Notes under the pieces: model-generated | Database searches by the model: none | What the model was told of the DNA's origin: nothing | What the model saw: the letters and a program-made list of their open reading frames with translations, nothing else | Translations under genes and position numbers: made by a program | Origin: JBFWRK01 sp050248955 | Lineage (GTDB): Bacteria > Actinomycetota > Acidimicrobiia > Acidimicrobiales > Ilumatobacteraceae | DNA length: 64,000 nt | Assembly: GCA_050248955.1 (NCBI GenBank) | Contig: JBFWRK010000003.1 | Location: 186,001-250,000, forward strand | Reading direction: 5' to 3' | In this document: in pieces, positions 51,910-60,124 of the stretch | How positions within the stretch are numbered: position 1 is the first letter of the stretch | Layout of the letters: each line of letters begins with the position of its first letter

Positions 51910-52494
51910 TCAGCTGGGACGGATCGCGCGCAGCCCGGCCCAGGCGAGGTCGGCGATGCGACGCCCGATCACGTCGGGGTCGAACGACGCGTCGTCGGAG
52001 ATCAGCCGCCGGCTCACGCCTTCGGCGAGTCCGACGAGCCCGTGCGCGATCGTGCGTTGGTGCTCGGGGTCGATCTCGACCGCGATGAGCGGAGCGATCG
52101 CCTCGGCGGAGGCGTCCTCCACCCGGCGGATCGCGTCGGCGAAGGCGTCGTCGCGGCGGGCACCGCTGCCGAACAGCAGCCGGAACTGATCGCGGTCGTC
52201 GTGCACCCAGCGGAAGTACGCCTTGATGCCGGCCTCGGTCTGCGCCTTGCCGTCCGGGGCCTCGCTGGCCGCCTTCGAGATGGCTGTGATCAGCTGGTTG
52301 CCGACGTCCTCGAGCAGCGCCAGGTAGAGCTCACGCTTGGAGGCGAAGTGCTGGTAGAGCACCGGTTTCGTGACACCGGCGGCGTCGGCGACGTCGTTCA
52401 TCGACGTGCCGTGGAATCCCTGGCGAGCGAACACCTCGAGGGCGACATCGAGCAGTTGCTCGCGGCGGGCGGGAGCTGACAGGCGCGGCGGCAT
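51910..52494 (-). CDS. TetR family transcriptional regulator
   Basis: A 194-residue TetR repressor. The N-terminal segment ARREQLLDVALEVFARQGFHGTSMNDVADAAGVTKPVLYQHFASKRELYLALLEDV (about 9-63) is a classic TetR domain. The C-terminal part carries W and A repeats typical of lipid-binding TetRs in actinobacteria. It starts 5 bases from a GTTAC/GTAAC palindrome, implying autoregulation. It converges with the MarR gene (65 bases) and shares a divergent region with no obvious partner except the small membrane protein upstream. Confidence 0.93.
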   Translation of the reverse strand: MPPRLSAPARREQLLDVALEVFARQGFHGTSMNDVADAAGVTKPVLYQHFASKRELYLALLEDVGNQLITAISKAASEAPDGKAQTEAGIKAYFRWVHDDRDQFRLLFGSGARRDDAFADAIRRVEDASAEAIAPLIAVEIDPEHQRTIAHGLVGLAEGVSRRLISDDASFDPDVIGRRIADLAWAGLRAIRPS

Positions 52495-52498
52495 AACG

Positions 52499-52514
52499 GT
52501 TACTGGATGGTAAC
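52499..52514. promoter_or_regulatory. TetR autoregulation operator
   Basis: Perfect arms GTTAC (52499-52503) and GTAAC (52510-52514) flank 6 bases, directly before the TetR ATG at 52494. The TTAC-n8-GTAA form is common among actinobacterial TetR operators. Confidence 0.6.
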
Positions 52515-52570
52515 AAATCCGGGCGGCGCTGCATGATTGGGTTCCGAATGCGGCCGTCGGCGAGTCTGCG

Positions 52571-52828
52571 TCAAAAACCCCGCTCGCGGTCGTCGCGCTC
52601 GGCCGCCTTCACGGCGTAGCCGAGGACGATCGCGGGGGCGAGCAGGATCGATCCGGCGATCATCGTGCCGACGACGATCGCCACGAGGGCGCCGGTGAAG
52701 CCGAGCGCGAACCCGATCACGAACACGGCGATGGCGACACCGAACAGGAGGTACCCGATCCGGTTCGCGATCAGGGACCACTTCGCGAACTGCTGGCGTC
52801 GGGCACGGACGGGGTCGATGTTGTTCAC
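52571..52828 (-). CDS. Small membrane protein
   Basis: An 85-residue protein with a basic N-terminus (RARRQQFAKWSLIANRIGYLLFG) and two hydrophobic segments at about 22-43 and 48-70, ending in a charged tail. The GTG at 52828 is chosen because the only longer frame upstream belongs to the converse strand of the enoyl-CoA hydratase. No family is recognised; it may be a small membrane anchor. It is 56 bases upstream of the TetR operator, and divergent from the hydratase gene. Confidence 0.7.
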   Translation of the reverse strand: MNNIDPVRARRQQFAKWSLIANRIGYLLFGVAIAVFVIGFALGFTGALVAIVVGTMIAGSILLAPAIVLGYAVKAAERDDRERGF

Positions 52829-52863
52829 AGCCCCATCGTGGCGCGCGAGTACCGTGCGCCGCC

Positions 52864-53604
52864 ATGACAGGCCCGACGGTGCGCACCGAGTGGCGCGAGC
52901 GCGTGCTCGTCGCCACCATCGATCGGCCGACGCGTCGCAACGCTGTCGATCACGAGACGCTGCTGTCGCTGCGTGCGGCGCAGGTCGCCGCCGTCGAGGG
53001 TGACGCAAGGGCGTTCGTGCTCACCGGCGCGCCGCCGGCGTTCTGCGCGGGAGCGGATCTGACGGGCGTCGAGAGCGGTGAGTTCACCCGGGTGCTGCTC
53101 GACGTGCTGCAGAGCTTCGGTCGGTTGCCGTTCGCCTGCATCGCCGCCGTCGACGGTCCTGCGCTGGGCGCGGGTACGCAGCTCGCGATCGCGTGCGATC
53201 TCCGTGTGGCCACACCGTCGAGCCGGTTCGGGATCCCGGCCGCGAAGCTCGGGCTCGTCGTCGACCACTGGACGGTCGAGCGGTTGGCGCGCGAAGTGGG
53301 CTGGTCGATCGCCCGCAACATGCTCCTCACGGCGACGGCCTACGACGCGTCGGCTCTCGTCGCACCGGGCTTCGTCCACCGTCTGGGCGGATTGGACGAA
53401 GCGCTCGGGTGGGCGGAGGAGATCGCGCTCCTCGCGCCGCTGACGATCGCGGGTCACAAGCTCGGGCTCGAACAGTCGGGTGCCGTCCCGGCCCACGATG
53501 ATCTCGTCGCCGAGGCCCGCGAGCGGGCGTGGGCGAGCGCCGACGCCGAGGAGGGACGCATCGCCTTCCTCGCCAAGCGCCCGCCCCGGTTCACCGGCAC
53601 CTGA
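52864..53604 (+). CDS. Enoyl-CoA hydratase/isomerase family protein
   Basis: A 246-residue crotonase. VATIDRPTRRNAVDHETL, AFVLTGAPPAFCAGADLTGVESG (about 52-74, oxyanion hole) and AAVDGPALGAGTQLAIACDLRVATPSSRFGIPAAKLGLV (about 96-134) are intact. The G-A-G-T-Q replaces the typical Glu of hydratases at the first catalytic position, so it may be an isomerase or a hydratase with a shifted acid. The neighbouring TetR with its operator may control it or the membrane protein. It converges with an NlpC/P60 gene. Confidence 0.92.
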   Translation: MTGPTVRTEWRERVLVATIDRPTRRNAVDHETLLSLRAAQVAAVEGDARAFVLTGAPPAFCAGADLTGVESGEFTRVLLDVLQSFGRLPFACIAAVDGPALGAGTQLAIACDLRVATPSSRFGIPAAKLGLVVDHWTVERLAREVGWSIARNMLLTATAYDASALVAPGFVHRLGGLDEALGWAEEIALLAPLTIAGHKLGLEQSGAVPAHDDLVAEARERAWASADAEEGRIAFLAKRPPRFTGT

Positions 53605-53661
53605 GACGCTCGCCCGCTCGGGCGCGTGTCCGGAGTGGCGGCGGCGCCGGCCAGATCCGGC

Positions 53662-54387
53662 TCACGCGAAGCTGTCCACCTGGGGAACGTTGCGCAGCGG
53701 GCCGTCGAGCAGCGCGACGCCGCCTTGCCACTCGTCCCCGAGCGGTTCGGCCGTCGAGCCGACGATCGGCGTCTTGGCGAACGTGTAGATGTTCAGCGCG
53801 GCGGGCGACAGATGCTTGCCGATGCATCCGGACACGACGTACGGGTGCGCCTCACCCTCGGCGCCCTTGTAGAACACGACACGAGTCATCTCGTCTTCCT
53901 CCTCGTCTTCGATGATGATGGTCTTCTGATCTCTGGTCGGCGCCGAGTAGTCGACGCCGGGGATGCGAGCACCGTGTGTCCACTCGCGGGTGACGCGATC
54001 GGCCGTCCACGAGCCGACTCCCCACTTGCCGCCTTTCGCTTCGATCGTGGTGCCGTCTCCGAGCGACCACGCAACATGCGCGATCTCGGGTCGCGTCGCC
54101 GCGGTGAAGGGATCGGTCGCGCCGAACTTGAACAACAGGGCGCCCCGCGTGGCGATCGCTTCGTCAACGTCCATGTCGAGGTGATGGCTCCGGCAATGGG
54201 TCGCCTGGAGCCAGGAACCGTGCGGCAGGAGCGGCTTGACTCCTGCGTGGCCGCATGCCCAGCTCACGAGTCCGGAGCAGTCGAACACGTCCGGGTCGGG
54301 GTTCTTGAAGTCGACGGCGGCTCCGAACTGGTACCGGTCGCCTGCTTGAGCGACCGAGTACATCAGGACTTCTTCGATGGTCGTCAT
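53662..54387 (-). CDS. NlpC/P60-type cell-wall hydrolase (phage-like)
   Basis: A 241-residue protein with an N-terminal NlpC/P60 domain: Cys37 in DVFDCSGLVSWACGHAG is the nucleophile and His104 in EIAHVAWSLGDG the base; the third polar residue follows. An acidic linker (IIIEDEEEDE, about 162-171) leads to a C-terminal module of unknown type. No signal peptide is present. NlpC/P60 proteins with this layout are typical of phage endolysins or of intracellular toxins, not of household peptidoglycan remodelling. It begins an accessory stretch with lower GC and decayed genes; a remnant of a mobile element is likely. Confidence 0.75.
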   Translation of the reverse strand: MTTIEEVLMYSVAQAGDRYQFGAAVDFKNPDPDVFDCSGLVSWACGHAGVKPLLPHGSWLQATHCRSHHLDMDVDEAIATRGALLFKFGATDPFTAATRPEIAHVAWSLGDGTTIEAKGGKWGVGSWTADRVTREWTHGARIPGVDYSAPTRDQKTIIIEDEEEDEMTRVVFYKGAEGEAHPYVVSGCIGKHLSPAALNIYTFAKTPIVGSTAEPLGDEWQGGVALLDGPLRNVPQVDSFA

Positions 54388-54628
54388 CGTCGGTCACCTC
54401 CCCTCGAGCGATCTCATGAGCGCCGGGCTCGGGGGGTGATACGTCGCTGCGAACCTCGACAAGAGATCGTCAACGTCGCAACGCGTCCGACATCGACCAG
54501 CAAGGCCGGCCGACCGCCGGTCGACGGAAGGTCGTGGACGATCAGGCCTGGCAAGTCGCGGGACCAGGCGCTGCCGAAGGGTCGATCGGCCTCTTGACCG
54601 CCTCGGACCCCTCCCGCACGGTGGCTGT

Positions 54629-55138
54629 ATGGAGCCACGTCACGTAACCATCGGCGCTGGTGCGGCGATCATCGTCGGTTCCTGGGGCACGTGGATGGCC
54701 GTACGTAGCGGGTTCGGCCAGATCGAACTGTCAGGCCTCGAGACGGATGACGGCAAGCTGACAGCGGGTCTTGGAGTGCTCGTCGTTCTCGCTGCAACGC
54801 TGATGAAGCTGAGCGGGAAGGGTCGCGCACTCGTCACAGGCCTGGCTGCCGCCGCTGCCGGTGCAGTCGCCGCGTACGACTACTCGGACATCTCGAACCG
54901 AGTGGAAGAAGTGAACTCGGAGTTCATCCAGGCCTCCGTCGGATGGGGGCTGTGGCTGGTGCTCATCGGCGCCATCGTCGGTGTGGCTGCAGCGATCAGC
55001 ACCTGGCCGAGAGAGAAGGCTGCCGTGCTTGCGGAGGCCGCGTCTTCGACCGCCCCAGCCGGAGAGTGCGCCGCCATCCGTCAAGTAGAGGGTTCGACCA
55101 CGCTCGAGCTACTCGACTCCCCAGCCGCGCCGGAGTAG
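54629..55138 (+). CDS. Membrane protein of unknown function
   Basis: A 169-residue protein with four hydrophobic segments: VTIGAGAAIIVGSWGTWMAV (about 6-25), GLGVLVVLAATLMKL, LVTGLAAAAAGAVAAY, and GWGLWLVLIGAIVGVAAAIS. The tail is hydrophilic. ATG 54629. No family is recognised; a similar layout is common in small actinobacterial integral membrane proteins. The 240-base gap before it and the 213-base gap after it show no other intact gene. Confidence 0.7.
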   Translation: MEPRHVTIGAGAAIIVGSWGTWMAVRSGFGQIELSGLETDDGKLTAGLGVLVVLAATLMKLSGKGRALVTGLAAAAAGAVAAYDYSDISNRVEEVNSEFIQASVGWGLWLVLIGAIVGVAAAISTWPREKAAVLAEAASSTAPAGECAAIRQVEGSTTLELLDSPAAPE

Positions 55139-55236
55139 CGGCTGATTGTCGGCGGCAATCGGAACCAGTCCAATGGCGGCCATCTGCTTCTGCCGCCGTC
55201 GGCCACTTGACCCCCGAGAGTGGGCCAGCTGGCACG

Positions 55237-55276
55237 CGTGTGCGCCGGGCCGGCGATCGGATGAGCGAGACGCCGA
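55237..55276. pseudogene. Short relic of a second vapC-type gene
   Basis: This 40-bp segment matches 56763-56802, part of the vapC relic, at 36 positions. In the minus frame it reads RRLAHPIAGPAHT against RRVAHPIADPAHT of the other relic. Nothing else of the gene survives, so it is a decayed fragment or a small duplicated piece. Confidence 0.45.
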
Positions 55277-55351
55277 GGTTCGCCTTGGGCCCTCGGCATG
55301 CGGCGACCCCTCCGAATGACGGTCCGTGCATGGACCCACATGTGTGAGTGA

Positions 55352-56434
55352 TCACGTTGTCGGATTGCTCGAGGCTGAGGCGGGTGAAAGCAGATCCTTC
55401 GCACGCTTGTCGGCGAAGCGCGTCACTGCTTGCTGGCTTGCACCGAGTGCGAGTGCGGCGGCGAGCAAGGCTTGAAGGGAGGCGAATCCGCCTGTGACCT
55501 GGTCGCTCGCGACCAGCATGATGCCAAGGGTGCTCGTGAGCGATCCGGCGGCCACTTTCAGGAGCGCCTGTTGTCGTGGAAGGTTGAACGGGCTTTGAGC
55601 GCTGGGAGCTTTCGAAAGCGTTCCAATGACCGTGAGCAGGGCGCCGAGACAGCCAAACAACATGACCATGGAGAGCAGAACCCATGGTTGCGCATTGGCG
55701 TAGTTGACAGGGCCCGTGGCCGGGCTTGGTACGTCGATGAAGCTGAACGATCTCGCTCGCCACTGGATGACACATAGCGTCACCATGGCCAACGAGATCA
55801 GCGCGCTGACCGTGAACAGCGTGTTGCGCAGTGAGCGTGCCTGCTGGTGCATCCCGTCCGATGCGCTGTGCGAGTTCCGGAGCAGAGCCAACGAGCGGTC
55901 CTTGGGCGGGACATGTCCGCCCTCACGTAGCTTGTTGAAGGCCACGAGCGCCGAATCCTTCGGGGCGAGGTAGTAGCTGGCGTGGACCCAGGCATCATCC
56001 GCGACGGACTTGGCGTCGGTTGAGGTCAAGAGCATCAGGCCCTCTTCAACCTCCCGTAGCAAGGCCCACGTGTGCTCTATGCTGCTTCCCGTCCACCAGC
56101 GAGTGAACCCTGTGCGCCCATCGATGATGAGTGCGCGGGCACGCTCCAGCAGTGCGACCAGACGCTTGATCTCAGTCATATCGGCGCTGCTCGCGCCAGG
56201 ACGGACCCGATCGATATCGCCCTCCAGCTGCAAGCGCTTCCGCTCAGCTACCTGCCGCCATGGCGCGTGCGCGCCTGACCAGAGTCGAGCAGGCGACTTG
56301 GCGGTTGACCAACCAGCCGGCGGATCGGCCAGCCTGATCGTAGACGTCACGTCAGCATCATCTGGGCCGGCAGCCTCACCCTTCGCGATGCGCGTCATCG
56401 TCCAAGAGAACCTGTCTTCGTCCAGGAAAGCCAT
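55352..56434 (-). CDS. Large membrane protein of unknown function
   Basis: A 360-residue protein with a hydrophilic, helical N-terminal half (about 1-200, including LVALLERARALIIDGRTGFTRWW) and four hydrophobic segments in the C-terminal half (about 205-225, 248-270, 290-310 and 317-335). Composition and codon choice differ from the flanking high-GC genes (more AT-ending codons), which suggests acquisition by transfer. No family is recognised. It could be a membrane-bound stress, defence or phage-related protein. Confidence 0.7.
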   Translation of the reverse strand: MAFLDEDRFSWTMTRIAKGEAAGPDDADVTSTIRLADPPAGWSTAKSPARLWSGAHAPWRQVAERKRLQLEGDIDRVRPGASSADMTEIKRLVALLERARALIIDGRTGFTRWWTGSSIEHTWALLREVEEGLMLLTSTDAKSVADDAWVHASYYLAPKDSALVAFNKLREGGHVPPKDRSLALLRNSHSASDGMHQQARSLRNTLFTVSALISLAMVTLCVIQWRARSFSFIDVPSPATGPVNYANAQPWVLLSMVMLFGCLGALLTVIGTLSKAPSAQSPFNLPRQQALLKVAAGSLTSTLGIMLVASDQVTGGFASLQALLAAALALGASQQAVTRFADKRAKDLLSPASASSNPTT

Positions 56435-56540
56435 AGCGACCTCCTTTCGACTCCATCCCCAACTTCAGACGTGCACGCACGATCCGGATAGGGCCCTTCG
56501 TCACGGCTTCCCCACACCGGTGGTTGCCGCGCACCGAGAC

Positions 56541-56975
56541 TCACGCCGAACGCGGCCCCTTATCGACGCCCAGCATTCCGCTTGGGACGACAGGAACTGG
56601 CACCCGGCTCCTTCCCCCCAGCGGACCCTGGGCAGCGACGTCACCCCGACGTGAGGAGCGGTCGGCGTGAAGTGCCAGGCCCGGCACGTCGTGGAAGATC
56701 GTGTCGGCAGACACGAGTGGCGCGTCGATGCACAGCGCCGTCGAGGCGATCCACAGATCGTTCGTGTGCGCCGGATCAGCGATCGGATGAGCGACACGCC
56801 GACCCGTCGCCCGAGTTTCTGCTACGACAGTGATCAGCTCACGGACACCGAGGTCACGGTCGTGGTGCGATCGCAGCTTGGAGCCGCTCTCGTCGTGACG
56901 ACCCCACTCGGCGACGAGCGCCCCGTAGCGCAGCTCGGCCACCGTGGTGACCGACAAGGCGCGGTCCCGGGTCAC
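56541..56975 (-). pseudogene. VapC-type PIN-domain toxin, N-terminally truncated
   Basis: The frame contains the C-terminal two thirds of a VapC PIN ribonuclease: ALSVTTVAELRYGALVAEWG, LITVVAETRATGRRVAHPIADPAHTNDLWIASTALC and APLVSADTIFHDVPGLAL. The N-terminal D-T-N-V/L-containing segment, with the first catalytic Asp, is missing: the frame opens at GTG 56975, which overlaps the stop of the upstream amidohydrolase. The 3' end runs on past the domain. No VapB gene is nearby. A relic is the simplest explanation. Confidence 0.7.
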
Positions 56976-58441
56976 CGGGGTGAGGCGCGCACCGGGCTCC
57001 CCGGAAGCACGTCAGGCACGAGTTCGCTGTCACGTACCACGAACGTCCCGCCGACGATGACGTGGGTGATGCCAGACGACGGGCGCGTGGAGGCGACGTA
57101 CGTCGCCTGGTCGGTCACACGTGCCTCGTCGAACACGATGAGATCGGCGTCCGTGCCGGTCTGTACGCGACCCTTGCGGCGCATCGCGGGGACGGCCCCT
57201 TGGAGCACCTCTGCAGGAAGCAAGGTCGCGCGCCGGACAGCCTCGATGAGCGGCTCGCCTTCCTGCCGCCACAGCCGGAGGGCGCGCCCGAACGTGCCCG
57301 CAGTGCGCGGATGGGTGACCGCCTCTGGCGGCAATGGCCAGACACTGAGGTCCATGTCCGCTGTGTCAGTCCACAAGGGCGGCATTGCGTCGCTCGCGAC
57401 GATCGCGTCGGCAAATTCCAAGGAGCGCCGCAGCACCGCGGCGTCGCCGGGTTCGGACTCGTCGAGGAACTCGCCGATGACGAGACCGCCGGGGTCAGTC
57501 GCCCGCAGCTCGCGGAGTCGGGCCTCGTCGGCGATGCGCTCGCCAGTGCGGAGATACGTGATCGAGGTCGTGCTTCGGAAGCGCTGACGCAGCTGCTCCG
57601 GCGCGAGGAACGCCGCGCCAATTGCCGTCGATCCCGACCCGTAGGGATACGCCTCCGTCGTGACGCGGGCGCCTTCCGCCTGGCAGCGGCCGACCAGTGC
57701 GAGCACTCGGTCGATGTGCCGCCCCGACGTCGAGTTGATGTGGCAGTAGTGCATGTGCGCGCCGGTCGTGCCCGCAGCTCGGACGACTTCTTCTGCGCCG
57801 TCGATCGACGTCTCTGGAGCAAACTCGACGATGTCCCGCGAGTGCGTGAACGTCGGCACCCCGGCGGCGGCCGCCAGTTCCGCGACGGCGAGATACTCGG
57901 CTGGATCGACCCCGGACGTGTAGCCGATGAGCACTCCGACACCGACGGCGCCGGCGGCGAGGTCGCTCGAGATCTGGTCGAGGATCCGCGCCACTTGTGC
58001 CGCGGTCGCTGCGTGTTGCCATTCGGCGCCGGCCAATCCGCCGAAGATCGCCGCAGCACTCCCGTCGAGCGGCGTGTCCGCGATCACGTGCATGCGGGCG
58101 GCCGCCCATGACGCCGAGAAGCCGTAGTTGATCGGGGAACCTCGCTTCGCTTCTCTCGAATACGCGAGCTCCACCGGGGCGCGTCCGGCTTCGAGGTCGA
58201 GCGCGGTGGTGACCCCATCGCACGCCTGGAGCCGCCGACCGGGCAGCGTCTGCGCGTGGCTGTAAAGGTCGACGAAGCCAGGGGCGACGACGAGCCCGCG
58301 GACGTCGACGGTCGTCGCGCCGTCGAGACGGTCCCCGACCGCCGAGACCGAGCCACCGTCGATCCCCACGTCACAGACGCGGTCAAACCCGGTCTCCGGA
58401 TCGACGACCCGACCACCGGCCAGCACCAAGCTGTGCGACAT
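56972..58441 (-). CDS. Amidohydrolase family 3 protein (D-aminoacylase-like) with altered metal motif
   Basis: A 489-residue TIM-barrel hydrolase with a composite beta-domain. N-terminal LVLAGGRVVDPETGFDRVCDVGIDGGSVSAVGD, GLVVAPGFVDLYSHAQTLPGRRLQACDGVTTALDLEAG (about 52-88), FTHSRDIVEFAPE, HMHYCHINSTSGRHIDRVLALV and IVASDAMPPLW (about 340) match D-aminoacylase-like members. The standard H-x-H of the metal site reads Y-S-H, so one ligand is missing, while the carboxylate (LEAG) and later His/Asp ligands are kept; a mononuclear site is possible. The stop overlaps the vapC relic. The 274-base upstream gap shows nothing clear. Confidence 0.88.
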   Translation of the reverse strand: MSHSLVLAGGRVVDPETGFDRVCDVGIDGGSVSAVGDRLDGATTVDVRGLVVAPGFVDLYSHAQTLPGRRLQACDGVTTALDLEAGRAPVELAYSREAKRGSPINYGFSASWAAARMHVIADTPLDGSAAAIFGGLAGAEWQHAATAAQVARILDQISSDLAAGAVGVGVLIGYTSGVDPAEYLAVAELAAAAGVPTFTHSRDIVEFAPETSIDGAEEVVRAAGTTGAHMHYCHINSTSGRHIDRVLALVGRCQAEGARVTTEAYPYGSGSTAIGAAFLAPEQLRQRFRSTTSITYLRTGERIADEARLRELRATDPGGLVIGEFLDESEPGDAAVLRRSLEFADAIVASDAMPPLWTDTADMDLSVWPLPPEAVTHPRTAGTFGRALRLWRQEGEPLIEAVRRATLLPAEVLQGAVPAMRRKGRVQTGTDADLIVFDEARVTDQATYVASTRPSSGITHVIVGGTFVVRDSELVPDVLPGSPVRASPR

Positions 58442-58715
58442 GCGCCAACCTCCTCCGACCGCACCCCGGCGGCGAGGCCCGTGAACCTACGACGTCTGCT
58501 CGGGGTGCGAAGAACAGCCTCGTCCCCGCAATGTGCCGCTCGGTGCCGACGAGGCGGGTCTCGGACGGCGTCGAGGTTGTGCATGCACCCGACGAGGGCG
58601 ACGACACGATCGCCGCCAGCGCCCGGGCCTCGCGGCGGTGGCTCGCGCGCTGATGTAGGCGTCGATCGGAGCCGTACGCCGAACGAGGACTGGCGAGATC
58701 GACAGAGGACGGGAG

Positions 58716-59144
58716 TCAGCGGGGCGGTTCGTCGGCGTCGGCGAACCATGGCTTGACGTCGAGCACGGGCGTCCCGTCGAGGAGGTCGACGCCTGCGAAG
58801 TCGACGACGTTGCCGTGCACGCCGCGGTTGCTGACGAGGCTCAGGCCGATCGGGTTGGGTCGCTGAGGTGCCCGCGACGCGAACACGCCCTGCACCTCGC
58901 CGGTCGCCTCGGTCGCCCGCGGCACCAGCTGCAGTGGCGTGGACTGTGACTCGATCGGCTCGGCGTGCAGCCAGGTGATCAGCCAGAGGAACTCGTACCG
59001 GTCGAGGCCGAGCAGCGCGTCGATGAGGTCGTCGCGCACGACGACGGAGCCGGTGGTGCCTACGTTGTGAAGGCTCTGCGGCGGGAGGAGCTCGGGATCG
59101 GTATACCCGCTGCGAACATGCCCGATCGGTACGACTCCGGTCAT
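58716..59144 (-). CDS. trmO: tRNA m6t6A37 methyltransferase TrmO-like (TsaA domain)
   Basis: A 142-residue TsaA/YaeB family protein. VPIGHVRSGYTD at the N-terminus, the RAPQRPNPIGLSLVSNRG (about 88-105) SAM-binding segment, and VDLLDGTPVLDVKPWFADAD (about 117-136) are diagnostic. TrmO methylates N6-threonylcarbamoyladenosine at tRNA position 37 in other bacteria; here only the core domain is present, which is shorter than the E. coli protein. The ATG 59144 overlaps the stop of the shortened YCII gene (ATGA). Confidence 0.88.
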   Translation of the reverse strand: MTGVVPIGHVRSGYTDPELLPPQSLHNVGTTGSVVVRDDLIDALLGLDRYEFLWLITWLHAEPIESQSTPLQLVPRATEATGEVQGVFASRAPQRPNPIGLSLVSNRGVHGNVVDFAGVDLLDGTPVLDVKPWFADADEPPR

Positions 59145-59305
59145 GCGCGCGACACGCCGGCGCGGGCGGCGAAGTGCTTGGCGTGCTCGATCGCCTCCGC
59201 CTTCGACTTCATGTCGAGGATGGCGAACCCGGCGATGAGCTCCGGACTCCGCGGAACGTCGGCCTCGTGCGCCTCGTCCGAGTAGTGCATGACCATGTAG
59301 CGCAT
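59141..59305 (-). pseudogene. YCII-related protein with an internal deletion
   Basis: A 54-residue frame joins the usual YCII start (MRYMVMHYSDE) directly to the usual YCII end (ELIAGFAILDMKSKAEAIEHAKHFAA). The family normally has about 50-60 residues between these, including the DGPF segment and catalytic-type His/Asp. That part is lost, so the dimer fold is unlikely to be functional. The frame is intact, and the deletion is in frame. It overlaps the trmO start by 4 bases, so it may persist only as a leader. Confidence 0.65.
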
Positions 59306-59485
59306 GTGGTGCTCCTTGCGTCGTTCGTGAGCAGGCCCGGTGTTCGCCCGTAGCATGGCTGCCGGGCCCGCGAGTTCGTTTTCATGCCGAACGGCGACCC
59401 GCCAGATCGACACCTGGCGACGCTGGCCCGAGTTGCCCACCATCACGTCGGTCACTGACTTCGACCGACCGCTACTGTCATGGGG

Positions 59486-59671
59486 TCATCTACGCCAGAC
59501 ACTCACACGACTGCGGCCGAGCGCTATACCCCAACCAGTGCCGTCGACGGCGATCGGCCATGACCACCCGGAGCTGTGCAGAATCTGAGTGATCCGGTGG
59601 ACCTGCCCGTGGTACTCGAGGAGGTCGCCGGGCCGGAGTTCCTCGGCATGAATGCTGGTTGTCGTGGTCAT
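59486..59671 (-). CDS. Small SH3-barrel-like protein
   Basis: A 61-residue protein with TSIHAEELRPGDLLEYHGQVHRITQILH, a small barrel-like segment (beta strands around L-R-P-G-D-L-L/E-Y) found in short actinobacterial proteins. The rest (SSGWSWPIAVDGTGWGIALGRSRV) is a single beta-rich end. The function is unknown. ATG 59671. It is not in an obvious operon. Confidence 0.6.
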   Translation of the reverse strand: MTTTTSIHAEELRPGDLLEYHGQVHRITQILHSSGWSWPIAVDGTGWGIALGRSRVSVWRR

Positions 59672-60124
59672 GACGGGCCTCCTTGAATCGTTGGGAACAC
59701 TGCTGTCATCGTGCTCCTCGGGCCGATTCAGATCGTCTGTCCTTCGGCGCTTTCATCGTGAGACCGGTTCACCCGAACGATGTAGCTGGGTGTCCCCCCT
59801 GCGGCTGACAGGCCTGCCGGCCGAGATGCCCTTGTCGCCGTCGCCAACCTCGACACCGTCATCCGCCGCTGCACACGGCCCCTTCCCGTGCCCCCTACGA
59901 CTCCCGCGCTGGAACGCGGAAGCGGGCCACCAACCGCCGGGCAGGCGGCGAGTGACGGGGCAGTCGGACCTGGGAAATCCGCCACGCTGAGCGGTTCGCC
60001 ACGGCGAAGAATCTGTTGGCCACCGCTGGGCAGTTCTGGTAGCCGCTGACAGCTGATCGGCGCGTCTCGCTGGCGTGTCACGGCCAGTAGCAGGCGGCCT
60101 CTTCGTCGAAACCGTCTCTTATGG
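59672..60124. other. 453-base stretch without a recognisable gene
   Basis: No frame on either strand gives a familiar protein, no tRNA-like cloverleaf was recognised, and there is no clear repeat. It lies between the small SH3-like gene and the sortase stop (60125), so it may hold 3' sequences of the sortase gene and remnants. Confidence 0.6.

Noticed and set aside
53611..53624. Terminator between enoyl-CoA hydratase and NlpC/P60 genes
   Set aside because: CGCCCG/CGGGCG is symmetric but very short with a 2-base loop, and such GC dyads are frequent by chance here.
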